NCBI GenBank assembly: GCA_003155705.1
Contig: PMEC01000057.1
Coordinates: forward strand, 4,293 to 19,153
Direction: 5' to 3'
DNA from: Bacteroidales bacterium
GTDB lineage: Bacteria > Bacteroidota > Bacteroidia > Bacteroidales > VadinHA17
Length of the DNA stretch: 14,861 nucleotides
Part shown: positions 12,949 through 14,861 of the stretch, in pieces
Position numbering within the stretch: position 1 is the stretch's first letter
Layout: the number at the start of each line of letters is the position of its first letter
Notes under the pieces: generated by a model
What the model was told of the DNA's origin: nothing
Databases searched by the model: none
Seen by the model: the letters and a program-made list of their open reading frames with translations, nothing else
Program-made: the position numbers and the translations under genes

Positions 12949-14861
12949 ATGAAAAAGAAAATTATTTTGTTAGTAACAATGATGGCATTTCTGACAATTT
13001 CTGTTTTTGGTCAGAAAGCAAAGACCTTCTACAAAGCAGGAAATGAATTCGTTGACAATCAGAAGTATGAAGATGCTGTGGCACAGTTCACCAGTGCCAT
13101 CGGTCTTGAACCTTCAAATTCGGATTATTATTCTGCAAGGGCTAACGCATATGAAAAGCTCAATAAATATACTGAAGCTTATGCAGATTACGAAAAGGCA
13201 TTAGTATTTAAACCTAAAGACGCTGATGCTGTAATAAGTCTCGGCAGGGTATGCAATAAACTCAATAAATTTGAGGAGGCACTGGCCTTGCTCAACCGTG
13301 CCTCGGCTCTCGACAGGAGAAATGCACTGATATATCCTGAAAAAATAAAAACCCTCATCAGTCTTGGAAAATTTGACCAGGCATTAAAGGTATCTGATAC
13401 AGCACTCCTTATTAAAGAAGAACCATTGGACTATTTTTACCGTGGTGAAATTTATGAAGACATGAATAATGATGTTCTTGCGAAGAAGGAGCTCGAAAAA
13501 GCTATCTCGAAAGATAAGAAATATATGGAACCTCGTCTCGAGCTTGCAGAGCTTCTCCTCAGAACCGGGAATACAATGGAAGCAATGAATCAGGTAAATA
13601 TTGTTCTTGCTGCTAATGACCGGAATACTGCTGCTTATCTTACACGAAGCAAGATCTATAAAAAAGGACTTGATTTCCCTAATGCAATTAATGACGTTTC
13701 AAAGGTAATTCTTATTGACCCGACAAATCCGGATTATTACCTGATCAGAGGTCGTGATTATCAGGAATTCAATCAGCATGCCAATGCGATTAACGATTTT
13801 TCAAAGTACATATCCCTCAAACCTGATAACCCCGACGCTTATTTTGCAAGGGCTAAATCTTATGAAGAGATACAGAACTTAGAAAAGGCTATGGTGGACT
13901 ATAATAAAATCGCATCTCTTTCGGAGTTCGATATGAGAGCCAGAAAACTTCTTAAAGAAGCCCAGGGAAGACTCTATGAACTTAACCGCGAGAGTGATCC
14001 GCCGGATATAACATTAACTGAACCGATTAATGTAAATGATACTATCACTGTCAGGGGAGACAAAAAAACTCTTACTATATCGGGTAAAATAAAGGAAAAA
14101 AGTAAGCTCGACACCCTGTTGATTAATAACCAGCCCATTACTTTCCTGGATAGAAAGAACGGCCAAAAAGAATTTATTGCAAGTATTGATCTGCCTGAGG
14201 GGCTTAACAAAATTACAATTTTTGCAAGAGATGAATACCAGAATAAGAAAAAAGTTGAATATGCAATATTCCGCACACCGACGACCCCCCCAAAGATTGC
14301 AATAATTGCTCCGTATTCTTCAGATGACGGGCAGGTATATCTGGATGTTATTAAGCCTACCCTGTTTGTTGAAGGAAAGATTGATGCTGCAGGCCTGATG
14401 AAATCTATTGAGATAAGCGGTGTCAGCGCAAGTTACAAACGTGATCAGCTAAACCCCGGATTCACCGCTAGTATTGATGTTGCCAATATAAATAAATTTA
14501 CTGTTACTGCCGAAGACATTTATGGCAACAAAACTGATAAAGAGTTCACGATTAACAGAGATAATGCTCTTCTGGCGCAAAATAATCCGATGGGCAAGAC
14601 CTGGGTTGTGTTTATTCAAAATGCAAATTATAAAAATATGGCCGCTCTGGATGGACCTACTAAGGATCTCAATTCTGTTCATGGAGCCCTGGCTAATTAC
14701 CAGATAAGCAGGTGGTATGAAAAGAAAGATATGACCAAAGCAGAGATGGAGAAATTCTTTAATATTGAACTTCGCGACGAATTAAAAGCCAACCAGGTGA
14801 AGTCTCTGCTGATATGGTATGCAGGCCATGGAAAGTTTATTAATGATGTAGGTTACTGGAT
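12949..14861 (+). CDS. Secreted TPR-repeat protein with a caspase-like (peptidase C14) domain, 3'-truncated
   Basis: The frame runs from the ATG at 12949 to the right edge, 637 residues with no stop codon. Residues 1-21 form a signal peptide (MKKKIILLVTMMAFLTISVFG), so the protein is exported. About nine tetratricopeptide repeats follow (roughly 23-335), each near 34 residues with patterns such as YYSARANAYEKLNKYTEAYADYEKAL. Residues 351-540 look like two beta-sandwich (Ig-like/glucodextranase B-like) domains with a repeated EGxNxxTxxAxDxxxN-like ending. From about 551 comes a caspase-like fold: KTWVVFIQNANYKNM, then P-x-KDLNSVHGAL, and SLLIWYAGHGKF, whose H627 is the expected catalytic histidine. 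The catalytic cysteine (usually in a DxCxSG motif some 40 residues later) lies beyond the window, so activity cannot be judged. The role is unknown: TPRs suggest partner binding and the caspase fold suggests cleavage of, or scaffolding with, envelope proteins. The gene has its own promoter candidate. Confidence 0.9.
   Translation, partial: MKKKIILLVTMMAFLTISVFGQKAKTFYKAGNEFVDNQKYEDAVAQFTSAIGLEPSNSDYYSARANAYEKLNKYTEAYADYEKALVFKPKDADAVISLGRVCNKLNKFEEALALLNRASALDRRNALIYPEKIKTLISLGKFDQALKVSDTALLIKEEPLDYFYRGEIYEDMNNDVLAKKELEKAISKDKKYMEPRLELAELLLRTGNTMEAMNQVNIVLAANDRNTAAYLTRSKIYKKGLDFPNAINDVSKVILIDPTNPDYYLIRGRDYQEFNQHANAINDFSKYISLKPDNPDAYFARAKSYEEIQNLEKAMVDYNKIASLSEFDMRARKLLKEAQGRLYELNRESDPPDITLTEPINVNDTITVRGDKKTLTISGKIKEKSKLDTLLINNQPITFLDRKNGQKEFIASIDLPEGLNKITIFARDEYQNKKKVEYAIFRTPTTPPKIAIIAPYSSDDGQVYLDVIKPTLFVEGKIDAAGLMKSIEISGVSASYKRDQLNPGFTASIDVANINKFTVTAEDIYGNKTDKEFTINRDNALLAQNNPMGKTWVVFIQNANYKNMAALDGPTKDLNSVHGALANYQISRWYEKKDMTKAEMEKFFNIELRDELKANQVKSLLIWYAGHGKFINDVGYW

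Noticed and set aside
13974..14276. 100-codon minus-strand frame within the TPR-caspase gene
   Set aside because: The plus-strand frame is continuous with clear domain structure across this stretch; the antisense frame has none.
1..14861. tRNA genes, CRISPR arrays, insertion sequences or prophage parts
   Set aside because: All intergenic gaps are under 160 bases; none shows a cloverleaf, regularly spaced repeats, terminal inverted repeats or transposase/integrase motifs.

Overview
The window looks like an ordinary chromosomal stretch from an uncultured member of the Bacteroidota, probably near Bacteroidales or Marinilabiliales. The reasons are the two-subunit methylmalonyl-CoA mutase, the Bacteroidota-like release factor 2, small DUF4190/DUF2752 membrane proteins, AT-rich leaders without clear Shine-Dalgarno sequences, and matches to the Bacteroidota promoter element TAnnTTTG. 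The taxonomic placement is inference from protein character, not a database search. I saw no tRNA, rRNA, CRISPR array, insertion sequence, integrase or attachment site. The gene packing is dense, and no gene-free stretch reaches 300 bases.

Layout from left to right. (1) The 3' part of prfB (release factor 2), cut by the left edge. (2) mutA-mutB, encoding both subunits of the B12-dependent methylmalonyl-CoA mutase; the small subunit lacks the usual C-terminal B12-like domain. (3) A 159-base regulatory-looking gap with several dyad symmetries, followed by a tight four-gene block: a membrane-anchored tetraheme cytochrome c, a Tat-exported protein with four [4Fe-4S] motifs, an NrfD/PsrC/DsrP-type quinone-reactive membrane protein, and a DUF2339-type multi-pass membrane protein. 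(4) A short cassette of a thioredoxin-fold lipoprotein with one active-site cysteine, a DUF4190 protein and a DUF2752 protein. (5) On the minus strand, prmC and recX, overlapping by 8 bases and converging on the previous cassette. (6) ribD, divergent from prmC with only 26 bases between them. (7) The 5' part of a large gene for a secreted protein with about nine TPR repeats, two beta-sandwich domains and a caspase-like peptidase domain, cut by the right edge just after the catalytic histidine.

Functionally, prfB and prmC belong together: PrmC methylates the GGQ glutamine of release factors. MutAB interconverts succinyl-CoA and methylmalonyl-CoA in propionate metabolism. The most interesting block is the cytochrome/FeS/NrfD set. 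It has the composition and gene order of the JOP half of the DsrMKJOP complex, or of a HybA/HybB-type electron conduit, but no catalytic subunit is encoded beside it. A near-perfect FNR-type box upstream would suit anaerobic control. Its redox partner is unknown from this window and is the best lead here for something undescribed.
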